From Xenoacremonium recifei (Eukaryota > Ascomycota > Sordariomycetes > Hypocreales > Nectriaceae): 64,000 nucleotides of DNA. The notes under the pieces were generated by a model. It did no database searches. It saw only the letters and a program-made list of their open reading frames with translations, and had not been told where the DNA came from. Below, one piece after another: positions 20,909 to 33,312 of this stretch. Where the stretch lies: assembly GCA_012184525.1 (NCBI GenBank), contig WOFQ01000051.1:124001-188000 (forward strand), in the 5' to 3' direction. The first letter of the stretch is position 1. The number at the start of each line of letters is the position of its first letter. The translations under genes and the position numbers were made by a program.

Positions 20909-21227
20909 TCCCCTTCGACTCAAGCTTGTTCATGAATGTGTCAAACATTCCATTCAAGCAGAGAAGGCCAAGGGCTTCCTTTATTTTATTCCCGGCGTTT
21001 GTGGTTATCATTGTCAGAGTCATGCGCCATGATGGACATTGGCGTTCAAGGCGACCTTGTGTACTGGTTTGGGTATCGGCTGGATCCGGAGCATTTATAG
21101 ACGTCGCGGACAGGGGAAACAGCATGGATAAATGAGTCATGTGCATATTCAGGAGATTTGACAAGAAATACAATGGGCAAAAAGTCCATCTATTAAAGAC
21201 GCTAAAGGCTTTGAACGGTGAAGACAT
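20499..21227 (-). CDS. hypothetical repeat protein, 242 aa (uncertain)
   Basis: Open frame with ATG at 21227 and TAG at 20499. From about residue 70 it reads like a real protein: a segment NKIKEALGLLCLNGMFDTFM, then three amphipathic units of about 17-21 residues containing QLERVVEVAGRAG, RLERVVEAADGK and QLERVVEAAAGK, then an acidic Lys/Glu/Pro tail. The repeats have heptad-like spacing and could form a coiled coil. It overlaps the Q/P-rich plus-strand frame almost completely, and only one of them is likely to be coding. Family unknown. Confidence 0.3.
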   Translation of the reverse strand: MSSPFKAFSVFNRWTFCPLYFLSNLLNMHMTHLSMLFPLSATSINAPDPADTQTSTQGRLERQCPSWRMTLTMITTNAGNKIKEALGLLCLNGMFDTFMNKLESKGINAGRVDSVGQAGMVVQIAVQLERVVEVAGRAGLVQLAARLERVVEAADGKFEIAAQLERVVEAAAGKPESLDAVDRKPSEDIEIPDVGIPKSSEKPQDSQKTQEKHVEADSTSCKPEGSAEPNNPPSSEQKRAEL

Positions 21228-21807
21228 TTTTCATTAATACTCAACTAAGGTAACGAGAAGACCTATCACGATCCCCTGCCGCTCCGACGCCTGCGCTTCT
21301 TCCACTCCTAAAGTCCCTCTGGGAAACTCTCGCTCTATTCGACTCTATCCTCCGGCCCCCAGCCTTTGCAGGGCTCTAACAACAGCAGATGCGAAGATGA
21401 AAAAGGGGGTGAAGATCAGGTTTGAAAGTGGTAGTGACAAATAAACAGATAGAGGAGAAAAAAAAAGGGCGGGTATTTCAACGAATATAAAGACAACTAT
21501 GACCTCGACAGCAGCGGCGGCTCGACTGGTGGTGGTGGTGGCATTATAGCGTGGTCAGAGGAGGTGTTGGTGAGGAGGGCGTGGGCGAAGATATTCGGAG
21601 CGTGTTGAAGGATGGGGGGGATGTGTCGCGTCCCTCGGACGAAGAATCGGAGTCTTCTCTGTTTTGCGCAAACCCAGCCGGGACTCGTTCGGGCCATATC
21701 GCAGGCCGTGTTTATTTCGGGGGATCGCGCGCGTTGCTGTCGAGGAGATGGGGGGGTGAGGAGAGAAGAAGAAACGTATTTTTTTTTTGTTTGTCGTGTC
21801 GTCGTCT
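21228..21807. other. downstream region of the Arf6-like gene
   Basis: No gene seen. It includes G-rich plus-strand tracts and an A/T homopolymer run near 21778-21788 just beyond the Arf6-like stop codon, likely its 3' untranslated region. Confidence 0.5.
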
Positions 21808-22843
<1,036 letters not shown>

Positions 22844-23552
22844 ACAAATCGGGATTCCTTCGAATCGAATCGTCGGCTGATCGGTGGACGCTGGCGGCGA
22901 TGATGCTGCTTCCAGAACCGACTTCTGTTTAACTCGAGGTCAGGTAAGTCAGGGGACCAGCCCGCTTCAGATTGCCCACCCACCAAGACAGACACGCGCT
23001 CAGGGGCAAGCCGCTATGCCATTATTTATTTAGTGCTCCACTCGCTGCTGCAGGGGCACCTCCCACTGGAAACCATAGGTGCCGGTGCCTGCCCGTGCCT
23101 GGCGTTAGGCTCACGCACCCGCTGAAGAGCCCCCCAATCTCAACGGCTGGCCGCGCTAGTGGGCTCTCGAGGTCACTTGTTCATCCGGGAGCAAGCGCTA
23201 TCTAGGGGGGGAAGCAGTTCACGTGCGTGGCTTACCTAAACTTTCCCATCTTAACCCAGACTTCCATCCTTCCTTCGTTCGACTTCACTACATGACGTTT
23301 CTGTTATCCCCCCCCGGGCCTATAGTAATCTCGCCAACACTGACACGGAAATGTGCAATCGAAGCTTCATGATATTTCAGCCGCGGCTATGCTATGACTT
23401 GCATGCTGTCGTTACCAGCTAATCAACCGCCTCGTCATCGTATGCTCCTTGACACCTGACCAACAAACCCTTCCGTCTCTCGTACACTCTATCTATCATC
23501 ACCAAACACGCCTCTCAAATCCCCCTCCCCCAAGAATCGAACCCCCCCGCCA
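22844..23552. other. intergenic region, no gene seen
   Basis: It holds the promoter of the Arf6-like gene at its left side and the 3' flank of the hydrolase gene at its right. C-rich stretches near 23310 and 23520. No credible ORF. Confidence 0.5.
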
Positions 23553-25010
23553 TCACTCAACCTCATCCGTCACATTCCGCGGCACCGCGATCCCCTCAAA
23601 CACATCCGCCAGCCAATCCAGCGACACCTGCGCCAGCTGCGCCTCCGCCCCAATCTGACAATGCTCGCCCGCGCCCAGATCCGACTTCCACAGATTATAC
23701 GAGCCGGCATCGCCCGCCCATCCCGCCATGATATCCGGCTGCGCCGTCGGCGTCGTGCTGTCGTCCTCGCCCTGGCCCACGAAGACCTTGCCCGTGAAGT
23801 TGCGGATCATGTCCTCGGTCACCTTGTAGTCGCCCAGCTGCGTCATCCAGTCGAACGGGCTGCGCGTGTTGAACGCCCACAGCGACTGGTCGATGACCCA
23901 GCGCAGCTGCGTGGGCGTCGAGGCGTTGGCGGCCAGCTCGAGCATGACGTAGTCGAAGGCTGTTTGGTTGCCGCTCGTGTAGAGCTCGACGAGCTCGGTG
24001 GGCAGCTGGCTGAGGATGCCCTCCTGCATGTCCGTGATGCCCTCAATGGCCATCATGGCCGCCAGTCGGTGCTCGCGAGAGGCAGCAATAGGCGCGAGGG
24101 CACCACCAAACGAGACGCCGATCAGGGCGATGCGCTCCGTATCAACGTCGTCTCGCGTGTGAAGGTAGTCGACAATCGGCGTAACCACCTCCCACCACTG
24201 GGGAATGAACCCAAGCTGCTGCTGTCGGCGCACCGTCGGCTGTCCCGGTCCTTCATACGAGATGTAGTTCCAGCCGCGCTCAACAATAGAGCGCCCTATC
24301 GTGTGATACAGCTCCTCCTGTGACCCGTCATACCCAGTGCCTACAATAATAGTCGGCAACTTCTCCTTCTTACACTCACCACCACCCTCATTCCCCCTAC
24401 GGCCTCCATACCCACGCGCCATAGGCTGCCCAGCCTCAGGATACGACGAGCTCTGCGGCCCGAAGAAAATAACCGGCACGCTGAAATTACTCGCCGTCAA
24501 GTTGTGTCGCTCAGCAGGGACATCCAACAAGCTCGTAGCCTTGTCGAAATCCGCCAGCGCCTCATCCCACAGCGTATATATACGAGGATCGCTAACATTC
24601 CCATGCAGGAAGAAGTCCGCCGAGCGATAGTACGAGGCTGACCGGAAATACGCCTCCCGCGCCGACACCGGGAACCGCGTCTCATTGATCTTCACAGCCT
24701 TGCCGTGGATCGCCTCGGCCAGATAGTTCCATTCGCGGTACCAGGACTCGAAGTCGCCGTCTGTGATCTGCGTGATGGCCCGGAGCACCTCGCCCGTGTT
24801 GGCGCCGAAGTTGTTGGACAGCGCGAGCTGCTCTTCGTAGATGAAGGCGAATTCCGTGTTGTTGCTGAGTTGGTAGATGATGCTGGACCCGGCTTTGGAT
24901 CCCTGGGCGGCCTGGAGGAGAGTCAGTCAAGTCGGTGATAGGCGGGAGGGATGGCAACGCACAGCTCCGGCGATGAGCCCGGCGAGGGCAACGGAGTTTC
25001 GAAGACGCAT
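23553..25010 (-). CDS. secreted alpha/beta hydrolase, Ayg1-like group, 468 aa
   Basis: Serine hydrolase with a helical N-terminal domain and a C-terminal alpha/beta fold. The nucleophile is Ser283 in IGVSFGGALAP (GxSxG). Candidate acid Asp399 or Asp400 is in GQGEDDSTTP, and His433 is in GAGEHCQIG. The segment WNYISYEGPGQPTVRRQ before the nucleophile is typical of the group containing Ayg1 (polyketide shortening) and 2,6-dihydroxypseudooxynicotine hydrolase. The mini-exon 25010-24963 encodes a signal-peptide-like start MRLRNSVALAGLIAGA; a 51-nt intron (GTGCGT to CCAG) follows. Asn-x-Ser/Thr sites support secretion. No polyketide synthase lies nearby, so a pigment role is not supported. Confidence 0.87.
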
Positions 25011-26246
25011 GGTAAGGAGGATGACCAGTTGTGTCAAGTTGTCAACAATTAACAAAGACAAATGAGGAGACCTTTGGTGTTGATGGCAACTAGTCACCCA
25101 CACAACTGTTATCAATCAGACACACTGCTCAGGGGCGGACAAGCAACTCTTTAAATAGGTTCATTTTTCACCATCAGCATACTACTCCCAATCCAAGAAA
25201 CCCCCAAATAAAAACATCAACCTCCTGCCTTTACCCGGGTCTGACGGAGAAGGATCAGCAGTACCGTACCCGCACAAGTGTCCCTCCCCATCACTCATCT
25301 CCCCTCGACGACATCCAGAGTCCGTCCGCCCGCATCTCAGCTCCGACAGTGCCTCCATAGGACGCATGTATACATGCGGCGGAGCAGATCGTCCCCGGTT
25401 CCTGGCTAACTACCGTCATAGGGCTTACCAGATGTCGCCGTAGCGTCATCCGAAGTCTCACAGCTCCTCGAAGCCTCTCCCGCACAACCAACCACCATCG
25501 AGAGAACGTCAACATCGGTGGAGAGCAATCGGCACTGCGGCAACTTGCCTCTCCACAAAGCCAGGATAGACGTGTGGCTTGAGCTGTCAATCCTGCGCGG
25601 CCTTGTAAGGCAGCCAGTCAGATCCCTACTCGGCGATTACCCGATCCGGACGCCATCACAGAATCGTCCAACCAGACGAGGCCAGAGAGAAGCTTAACTC
25701 CAGTCAAGTCCGACGACCGGGACTTCGAAAGGTTTGCCTAACCTGAATTGCTCGAAAAGGTTCCCTAATGGAGTGACCAGGATCGGACTCGTCCGCCGAA
25801 GTGTTCGAAAGGCCTTCCTTTTACTGTATGCTATTTCGAATGCACCGCCCAACGTCCCAATAGGATATTTCCCGGACGGGGATTTTCGCGTTCACCTGAC
25901 GACGCCATCCGCCTTGCAGAAAACCCAGATACTAGTTAGTCTTGTTGCTCCTGCAGAAAACAGGGCTTATGCAAACAGCGCCGCAAGAACCCCAAAAACG
26001 CAACAATCAACAACAACGCCTTGCTGTGCCGTCGGGCCATGTCATCCGGGCCAAAAATGCATACAGCCATTCATCTTAATCCCCTTCATGTTGTCCTCTT
26101 GTCACTGTCGTCATTTATCCAGGTTCCTCCGTCAAAGAACGGCGGCTCGGCGATTTCCGCTCTGGGTAAACGGGCCGCTGGATGGATTGTCGTAGGATCA
26201 CAGCCCGACCCTTTCATCTCGCACCCGCGAGGGATTCACTAATAAC
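25011..26246. other. intergenic region
   Basis: It contains the hydrolase promoter at its left end (a TATTTAAAG-like element, minus strand, around 25152-25159, about 145 bp upstream of the ATG) and the 3' flank of SGF29 at its right. ORFs at 25291-25590 (minus) and 25734-26195 (plus) have no motif and are not called. Confidence 0.5.
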
Positions 26247-27584
26247 TCATGGTCGGTACTCGATGACAAATCTTCGCTCAACTTGCTGCGTAGTCGTTGA
26301 GTCGTTCTCGCCTTCGAACTTGAGGTTGACCTTGCCGCCGGCCATGCTGTCAACCTCAGCTTTGTAGAAAGTGGTCGTCTGTGGGTATAACGCAAGGACA
26401 ATTTGCCCGCGCTGCCAGTCCTTGAGGGTGCTCGCCTGGCTCTCAGGCGTAATGGGGATCATACTGCTGGCACTAGTTCGGTATTCCCTCTGTTTGCTCT
26501 GGTCATCAGGTTCGATATCGAGCACCTTGTAACGTCGGCTCTTGCCTTCACCAGAGACCTGTAAGACCTCCCCAAGGATCCAGTCCGACGTCTGGTCGTT
26601 GTTGAGCCGCGGTTTGAATGCCACAGAGTCGCCCTTTTGGAAAACGACCTTGGATCTCGCATTGGCTGCCGCCGATGCCCCCGGCCCTCCGCTTCCAGAC
26701 GGCCCTTGCGGCTCGACACTATCAGCCTTGGGCGGGACACTATCCCTATCGCGTTGGCTTGATCGGTCTCCAAACTTGCGCGACGAGCCTGCGCCGATAG
26801 GACTCGGCACAGGGGAGTCTCCCGCACCGTCGAAATCGTATAGCGATGAAGCCGCTGCTGCACTGTCCCTGGCAGTCCGCTTGCTTGGGCCTGCCGCCGC
26901 TGCCTCTGACTGTTCTTTTGCGACTACCACCGCACGTAGGATCTTGAGCTGATCGATCACCGCCTTGATGTTCGCCATATTCCCTTCCGAGTGCTTGACT
27001 CCAGACCTGCACAGCTGCTCCATTTGTTGCATCGAACTCCCTGGAATGTTGTCTGGGTTCATGGCCCCCGCTTTCTTGTCCATCTCGACCAGCTGGGTGA
27101 GGTTGTCGTTCTCGGCGTTGATGCTCCCAACGATATCCTGGACCTGGCTCTTGACTTGCTCCCAGATCTGAGCCTCCTCCCCATGGGAATTGCCATTGTT
27201 GCGGTTTGACCCGCGTCCGCTGCGGTTGCGTTGTGACATTTGGAAACTGGATGATCTCGCCGGGTTAAGCGGCGGTGTGCTGGTTGGGGGTACTGAATCT
27301 GGTCTTGGTGACCGTTTCGGCGTGGACGAGTCTCGCGACAGGCTGTGTCTGTGGTTACTCTTCCCTTTGGACCTTGGTCGCGCGGGGGGCTGATTCGGTG
27401 TCGAGTCTCTACTAGATGGCGCGTGGCGTTTCGAGGCCGACGTCGAGTCTGGAGTGTTTGATCTCTTCGGGCCCAGAGTGGGCGAACCGGCTGGAGTGTG
27501 ATTCTGTCTTCTCCCAGCTAGCGGCTGGTTGTAATAAGGCCCGAGATCCTCTTGGAGTTTCTTCAGTTCGCTCCTGTTAGCCAT
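26247..27584 (-). CDS. SGF29: SAGA-associated factor 29 homologue, 445 aa
   Basis: Reader of H3K4me2/3 in the SAGA acetyltransferase complex. The C-terminal half is a tandem Tudor (SGF29) domain: VFQKGDSVAFKPR, DWILGEVLQVSGEGKSRRYK, IVLALYPQTTTFYKAEVDS and KFEGENDSTTTQQVERRFV, with the aromatic residues of the histone pocket in the YPQTTTFYK region. A helical part (EEAQIWEQVKSQVQDIVGSI) precedes it. The ATG at 27584 gives a Ser/Pro/Arg-rich extension of 115 residues beginning MANRSELKKLQEDL. Starting at the ATG at 27239 (MSQRNRSGRGS) gives 330 aa, closer to the usual family length. Both starts are possible, and the upstream one has the better context. Confidence 0.9.
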   Translation of the reverse strand: MANRSELKKLQEDLGPYYNQPLAGRRQNHTPAGSPTLGPKRSNTPDSTSASKRHAPSSRDSTPNQPPARPRSKGKSNHRHSLSRDSSTPKRSPRPDSVPPTSTPPLNPARSSSFQMSQRNRSGRGSNRNNGNSHGEEAQIWEQVKSQVQDIVGSINAENDNLTQLVEMDKKAGAMNPDNIPGSSMQQMEQLCRSGVKHSEGNMANIKAVIDQLKILRAVVVAKEQSEAAAAGPSKRTARDSAAAASSLYDFDGAGDSPVPSPIGAGSSRKFGDRSSQRDRDSVPPKADSVEPQGPSGSGGPGASAAANARSKVVFQKGDSVAFKPRLNNDQTSDWILGEVLQVSGEGKSRRYKVLDIEPDDQSKQREYRTSASSMIPITPESQASTLKDWQRGQIVLALYPQTTTFYKAEVDSMAGGKVNLKFEGENDSTTTQQVERRFVIEYRP

Positions 27585-28461
27585 GCTGTTCCGCCTAAAC
27601 GAGATGTCGCATATAAGAATCAACCCAAACGATGACGCGGTCAAAGGAAAAGAACCAAAACAGCAGAAGCAGCACGAGAAGGATCATACGATGCGATTGA
27701 TACCACGAATCGAACAAGATGATGGATGTGATGATGAATGATTAAATGAAAAGAGAAATATGCTTACTTTAGATGGCTAAAGAAGTGGACGTGACGCGAA
27801 GGTCAGTCGCGGGTGAAGAAACGACGCTGCTGAGAGGAAGGTGAATATCTTGGAGCGGAAAGGTGAAGAAGGGGCCGAGGAAAAGCCACCAGGGCTTTGC
27901 GACCTTAAATAATAATTATAACACCGTGATGGAAGGTTCACGGGCGCCCATCATGTCGGCGCACCGGATGATTAGAGATGCTAATATTCCGATTAGACTT
28001 GCAGAAGGGAGCTTTAAGTTGCGACTGACGTCGGGAGATAGCGGCAGAATCTGGGCGGTGAGGGAGGCTGGCATTGCCCAAAGAGGAAAGAAGAGCTGCC
28101 CCGCGTCGGTGTAGCTTCCCTGGCGTGGATTCGCCGGGTGCGAATTGATGCTATTTGACATAGTTCACACGGTGCTTACTCAACTTCATACATCCCAATA
28201 TTAGCTTCCCCTTTGCCAACCTTGTATCATAAAAGAGTAAGTCGAGATATAAAGGCATATTGACCATGTCTTAATGTGTTCAGTCAATGCCCGTTCACGC
28301 ATGCTCCAGTCCATAAGGATTCACAAATATATGCAAGAATCTTAATCACGGGCGTGCATAAAGTCCATGTCATCAATTAATTACTCGGCGCTTCAGCATT
28401 GCAAATCTAAGCCCGCTTAAACCTTTTTCCATATTACCCATTTCTTTCTCCCACCACAGCA
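27585..28461. other. intergenic region
   Basis: Promoter and leader of SGF29 on the left, 3' flank of the phosphomannose isomerase gene on the right. A leader intron is possible near 27770 (minus-strand GTAAGC-like donor), but it is not resolvable by eye. No gene seen. Confidence 0.45.
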
Positions 28462-29848
28462 TCATAGCCGCTCCTTTTCCTTATCATCAATCTCGCAGAA
28501 CGCCTTATACGTAATGAACTCCTCATCATCTCCCACCTCAGCCTCGAGCACGCATTCAGCCGTGGCCCCGACGAAGAAGACGTATCCCTCCTTCATCTCG
28601 TGGCTCGTGGGGCCGACAGAGATTCTGCCCTGGCCCGATGTGCAGATGACGATGCTGGGACCGTCGAGGGACTCGAATGTGGCCTTGGCGGCGTCTCCGC
28701 GGAGTAGCGTTCGAACAACGGCAAATTCCTCAATTGGTGGGTCATATAGAACGACTGCAGAGCCAGAGGAGTATGCCTTGCGGTTGAGAGTCGCATAAGG
28801 ATACTCGGTAGGAGCCATCTTCTGCTCATCGATAGGCGCATAGTTGTAGGTGAGCATATCCACCAGCGCAGAGACATCCTTGAACTTGGGAGTCAGGCCA
28901 GCGCGGACAACGTTGTCGGATGCGGCCATGCACTCCATAATGTCACCCGAGACGTAAGCATGGATATCGTCGGCGACGAGGAACAATGCCTCGCCAGGCT
29001 CGAGAGTGACGAAGTTGAGGAAGAAGAGCACAAACAGGCCAATATCGGTGCCGTACTGGCCGTGAAGACGGGTCACAAGCTCTGATAGAGTTGCGCCTGA
29101 CGTTGAAGCCACACCACCAGCGGCAAAGTTGTCACCCTCTGACTTGGCTGCTTCGACCAGCTTAGGGATCTCCTCAGCAACAGACTCTGGCGACGAGGAC
29201 ATCAAGGCGCCGAAAGCCTTCTTCAAAGCAGCCTTCTTCGCGGCATCATCACCTTCGCTCGCCGCCTTGGCGAACTCAGTCGCAACATCATCACCCACCA
29301 ATCGTCGCAGGGACTGCACATTATCCAAGAAGTGTACAATCTCCGCCAGCGGACGGAAGCCGCACAAGCCTTCGAATGGGGTGATGGCGATGGCCATCTC
29401 AGGCTTATGGTTGTCATCAGGGTAGTTCTTCGGGTCTCGCGCATGGAGTTGCTCGGCGAGAGACTTGTTGGGGTGCGCTTGGATAGACAAGGCCTTGCCT
29501 ATAGACAGGACCTTGAAAAGAAAAGGAAGTCGGGGGCCGTACTTGGCGGCGATGGTCTGGGAAAGGAGGGCGGTGTTGTCGGAGAAGAGATCGAGGAGGG
29601 TTCGGTCGGTGGTGAGGTCCTTGGAGGGGTTGGAGGGGTGAGTGCCCATCCAAAGCTGGTTTTGTCAGAGGCGCGTAGAGTGGAAGGACTGTGAGATGCC
29701 ATACCTCAGCATAGGGCTTGTCAGACTGGATCTCGAGCCCAGACGAGGTCGTCGCTGCTGCGAATCGAGCAGCCGCCGAGTCCTGGCCCTTTTTGCCCCA
29801 TTCGTACGAGTTGACGCCGCATTGAAGGCGCAGCAGAGGAACCTGCAT
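28462..29848 (-). CDS. PMI40: mannose-6-phosphate isomerase, type I, 445 aa
   Basis: Zinc enzyme interconverting fructose-6-phosphate and mannose-6-phosphate, supplying GDP-mannose for glycosylation and cell-wall mannan. Family motifs in order: [14 protein letters not shown] near the start, [40 protein letters not shown] (zinc ligands), [49 protein letters not shown] with the catalytic Arg. Exons 29848-29705 and 29655-28462 flank a 49-nt phase-0 intron (GTATGG to CCAG) whose removal restores AELWMGTHP. The length agrees with fungal and animal enzymes. Confidence 0.96.
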
Positions 29849-31527
29849 GGTGATGGTTTTCTGATCCTCGACCTGTCCGGCTGGGTCTTCTGAAGTATCG
29901 TCTGAGCTGAAAAGGAGTGAAGCTGTACGAGGTCGCGCGCGGTGATGTAGGAGAAACCAACTTCAAAGTGGCGGGGCGGAGCTCGGCCAGACCCCCGGGC
30001 TAGAGCCCGTATTCGAACTGACCCCGCCCTAAGGCACAGGCGGCTTCAGCAGGTCACCCCGCTGTGGGCCGCTGCTAGAGGCGCTGCAGTCGGTGAGGCT
30101 TCCATGTGACTGGATAATTCGCTGTCACTCTATTTGGCGGGGTGAAGAAGCTATTCCCAGCAAGGTGAACTTTCACCGACTCTACGGAGTACTCTGCAAG
30201 AGATTAGTGAGATACAAGCTGGGATGGAGAGACTGCATGAGAGGACTGAAGCGGAAGACTGTCTAGAATAGATCATAAACTATTGGATTCATCAGAGTTT
30301 TTACCTGCCCAACATGAACCTTCCCCTCTCACGACCCTCTCCCCACCACCCCTGTTCTACTGATCTGGGGTTCACCAAATCCACTCCGAAAGACTGCTCA
30401 TCAGGGGTACATACATTTCACAACACTTCATGTTCACATAGATAATCAGATGGCACGCATCATGAGTACTCTCATGAATGCATCAAATCAGGGACAATTG
30501 GGATTTTGGCTTTCATGTACAATTATCTCCATGTCCTTCCCCATTAACTAAGGCCTCCTACTCCCCTTTGCCTATCAAAATCGACCAAAAATGTACAAAC
30601 TAGACAGGACGCTTGCACATCCCGAAGCCGTATGATGTTTTGTCCGTTTTGTTGGTTTTCCGGTTTTTTATGCTTTTGTTGAGTTTTGTTGAGATTTGTT
30701 GCAAACGAGAGAGGTGACTTCGAGAAACCAGTTACACTCGTCCCAAACCAAGGCTTCATCTCTCCTTGTCTTGTCATGTGTTCCCCTTTCCTTCATTCCA
30801 GACTGTGCGTATTGATTACAGCTGTCCGAGAGGTGTACTGAGGAAACGGAGAGGCAAGCAAAAAGAAAAGTCGAGATCCCGCAAATCATGGCTCAAAGTC
30901 CATGACACCACCGATACGCAGCACCCGCCAGACTGCCCTTCCCGATGCGATGCAACGCAGCATTTGCGATGACATCCATTCTGTGGTACTCTCCTGGCGC
31001 ATGCTTCGCGCCCTGTGCACCCACCCACCCTTTCCAGGATACATGACCAAAGCCCCGGGTGCAAGCCCCGAAGGACGAAACCTCCCTCTCGAGAATTAAG
31101 AAAATAGCGTACCGCAGAAAACGAGTGCAGAAAACAAGCCGTAAACGCCTCGATCCATGTTCGGCCCGATTAGGCAGAACGAACGAAAAGCAGCAACCTC
31201 AGTCCTCTGCATACTCATGACCAAAGCCCTCATAGTCGAAGACATCAGCATGGTATGTGGCTGTATCCGGCCAAAAGAGGCACAGTCAACCGAGGAGAAA
31301 TTGCGTATACTCAGGGGGTTTGGGGTAGATTGTGATGGAAAGCCACTGTGTAACTTTCGGGTCCAGAGAAGAGCTGCTCGAATAACGTGAAACAGAAAAC
31401 TAGACTCCGAAAAGCAGGGGAAAGGGAAAGAAAAGACCAAAATACAATAAAAGGAAAGAGATAGGGAAAAGCTCTTTGAGGGGCACCATGACACCAGCTA
31501 CCACCATGCTAGAGAACGAAGTCGCTT
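29849..31527. other. intergenic region, no gene seen
   Basis: 1.7 kb. The right part (about 30.5-31.5 kb) is likely 3' flank of the zinc-cluster gene. Several small ORFs below 135 codons, such as 31096-31494 minus, are rich in Phe, Ser and Cys and lack motifs. GTTTTGTTGAG-like repetition near 30670-30700. Confidence 0.45.
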
Positions 31528-33312
31528 CTAGACTCGGACTGGTCCAGCAGGTTTCTGCTGCTTCTCCGCGGTGGGAGTCGTGTCGGTTGTCTCCTCCATA
31601 AGTCGAGTAGTGTTAGTCACCTCGGAAGGGTGGACGTACGACCCGCCGTGGCCATGGGCGTGTGGCACATAAGAAGTGGTCGGACCATGGCTCAGCGACA
31701 GTACCGCGGCTCCAACGGTAGAGGTCCCGTCCCTGCGTGTAGTCGTGTCCGTGTAGCGATACTGCATGTCGAGCGGGGGGCCGGAGCTGGCCCGCGGCGA
31801 GTCAGATGTTGTGAAGTTGTCCGACGAGCCAGCCGTGGCAGTCGTGGAGTAGAGACTCTCGGGCCGGGGGAATTGTGTGGCTAGGCCAACTGGGGCATAC
31901 GAGGACGGCATGCTGGAAGTCTCGTAGGCTGTGTAGCTCGACGCCACATCCGAGTTGGGGGTCGCGGGGGCCGTTCCCGAGCTGGAGGACGGTGTGGGCT
32001 TGCTGTAGGGTGAGGCCATGGAATCGTTCCGGTAGGTTACAAGTCCCGAGCCAGGCAAAGCCCGTCCCGACACAGGCAACGGTTTGTTGTCGCTGCTCAC
32101 CGAGCTTGACATGCCGACAGCGGGGCTGTGATAGGCAAAACTGCCCGAGCCCGCTTCGGCGGCCGGACGGTGTACGAGATTAGGATTAATCATGGACGAT
32201 CCGGTGCTATAGCCATAAGGCGTTTCAGGCTCGACGTAAAGAGCACCGCTCATTAGTCTGGGAGAAGCATTCGAGCTGAGACGGTAGGTGCCAGTGGCAT
32301 ACTCCTCCTGAATGGGCTGAAACGAGGGAGTGTAAACAGGGTATTGAACGGGTTGGTCCTCAGAAGGGAGTCCATGGGGCCAAGTCGCAGCCATGGGATA
32401 AGGAGGTCTGCCGTAAGAGTATGAAGTGCTTGATCGATAGCCCATACCCTCGTGAGGTAAGGCCAGACCCTCAGAATACGGAACCGTGCTGGGGGGAGGT
32501 GGCGCAACGATAGAAGCGCCTCTAGTCTGGTATTGGCGAGAAACCTCTAAGGAATAGGGGAAAGACTCGTTCTTCAGAGGAGTCTCCTGGGACGCGACCT
32601 AAGGAAAATGGAAGGTCAGCTTCACTGTCATGATTGCACTCGGCGATCATATGACTTACTCTTAGGAACTGACAGTTGTCATGTCCAGCACTCTTGCAGT
32701 TTGTGCAGGGTTGTCCGTTCCCGGAGTCTCCGCTGCAGCGTATCTTTCTTTTACGGCAGCGACCGCACTAGATTTACTCTCGTCAACACCGCGATCTTTC
32801 ATGCATGCGTTCACAACACGGGACAGTAGTCATGATGATTGGGATGAATTGAAACTTACCGCAACGGCAATCCTTTTCCTAGCTGGCGGGGCGGGCTGGG
32901 GCTCCTCAGAGCCGTCTCTGTCTGCACCCATCATTACCCTCTGCTCAGGATGAACAGGGTATGGGCTTCCACGACGCTCCGAGTATCCATAGCCGCTCAT
33001 ACGGCTGCTTAAGTGCCGTCTGGTTTCTGCCGCGGGGAAATATGCGGGCGACACCAGGGCAGGGGGGGTGAGAGGAAAGCCAGCTGAGCCGGCAGGGAGG
33101 ATCGTTTGAAGCGGCTGTGGCTGGGCCTGTACCCGAGCCTGCATAGGAGCCTGACCATGGGTAGGAGCCTGAACCACAACCTGGTGGACAGGGACTTGCT
33201 GAACCAGAGCCTGGTTCGAAGGGTGCTGCACCGCAGCTTGCTGCAGCGAGCCCTGTGACTGCGCCTGCGAGGTAGCTTGGTAGTCGCTAGGGGGGTCGAG
33301 ACGGTCTGCCAT
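31528..33312 (-). CDS. Zn2Cys6 transcription factor with Q-rich N-terminus, 543 aa
   Basis: Fungal zinc-cluster DNA-binding protein, nuclear. Exons 33312-32860, 32767-32660 and 32598-31528, with introns of 92 nt (GTAAGT to CTAG) and 61 nt (GTAAGT to TTAG), all phase 0. Residues 1-150 are Gln/Ala/Pro-rich and end in the basic ARKRIAVA. The six-cysteine cluster (CGRCRKRKIRC, then CTNCKSAGHDNC) occupies residues 152-187 and lies wholly in exon 2. The remaining 350 residues are Ser/Thr/Pro/Tyr-rich without the middle homology (fungal_trans) domain, so it may be an activator with a disordered tail. The target is unknown. The zinc cluster being 150 residues from the start is unusual. Confidence 0.88.

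Noticed and set aside
20126..20923. Minus-strand ORF of 265 codons with Arg/Leu/Ser repeats
   Set aside because: It overlaps the end of SSN3, and its repeated RLRVLQSRI words are a third reading of the same DNA repeats. The other two frames are more protein-like.
23661..24323. Plus-strand ORF of 220 codons
   Set aside because: Exactly antisense to the alpha/beta hydrolase catalytic domain; Arg/His-rich shadow with no family resemblance.
23553..25010. Idea that the Ayg1-like hydrolase marks a polyketide pigment cluster
   Set aside because: Flanking genes are Arf6 and Sgf29. No polyketide synthase, laccase or cluster regulator is nearby.
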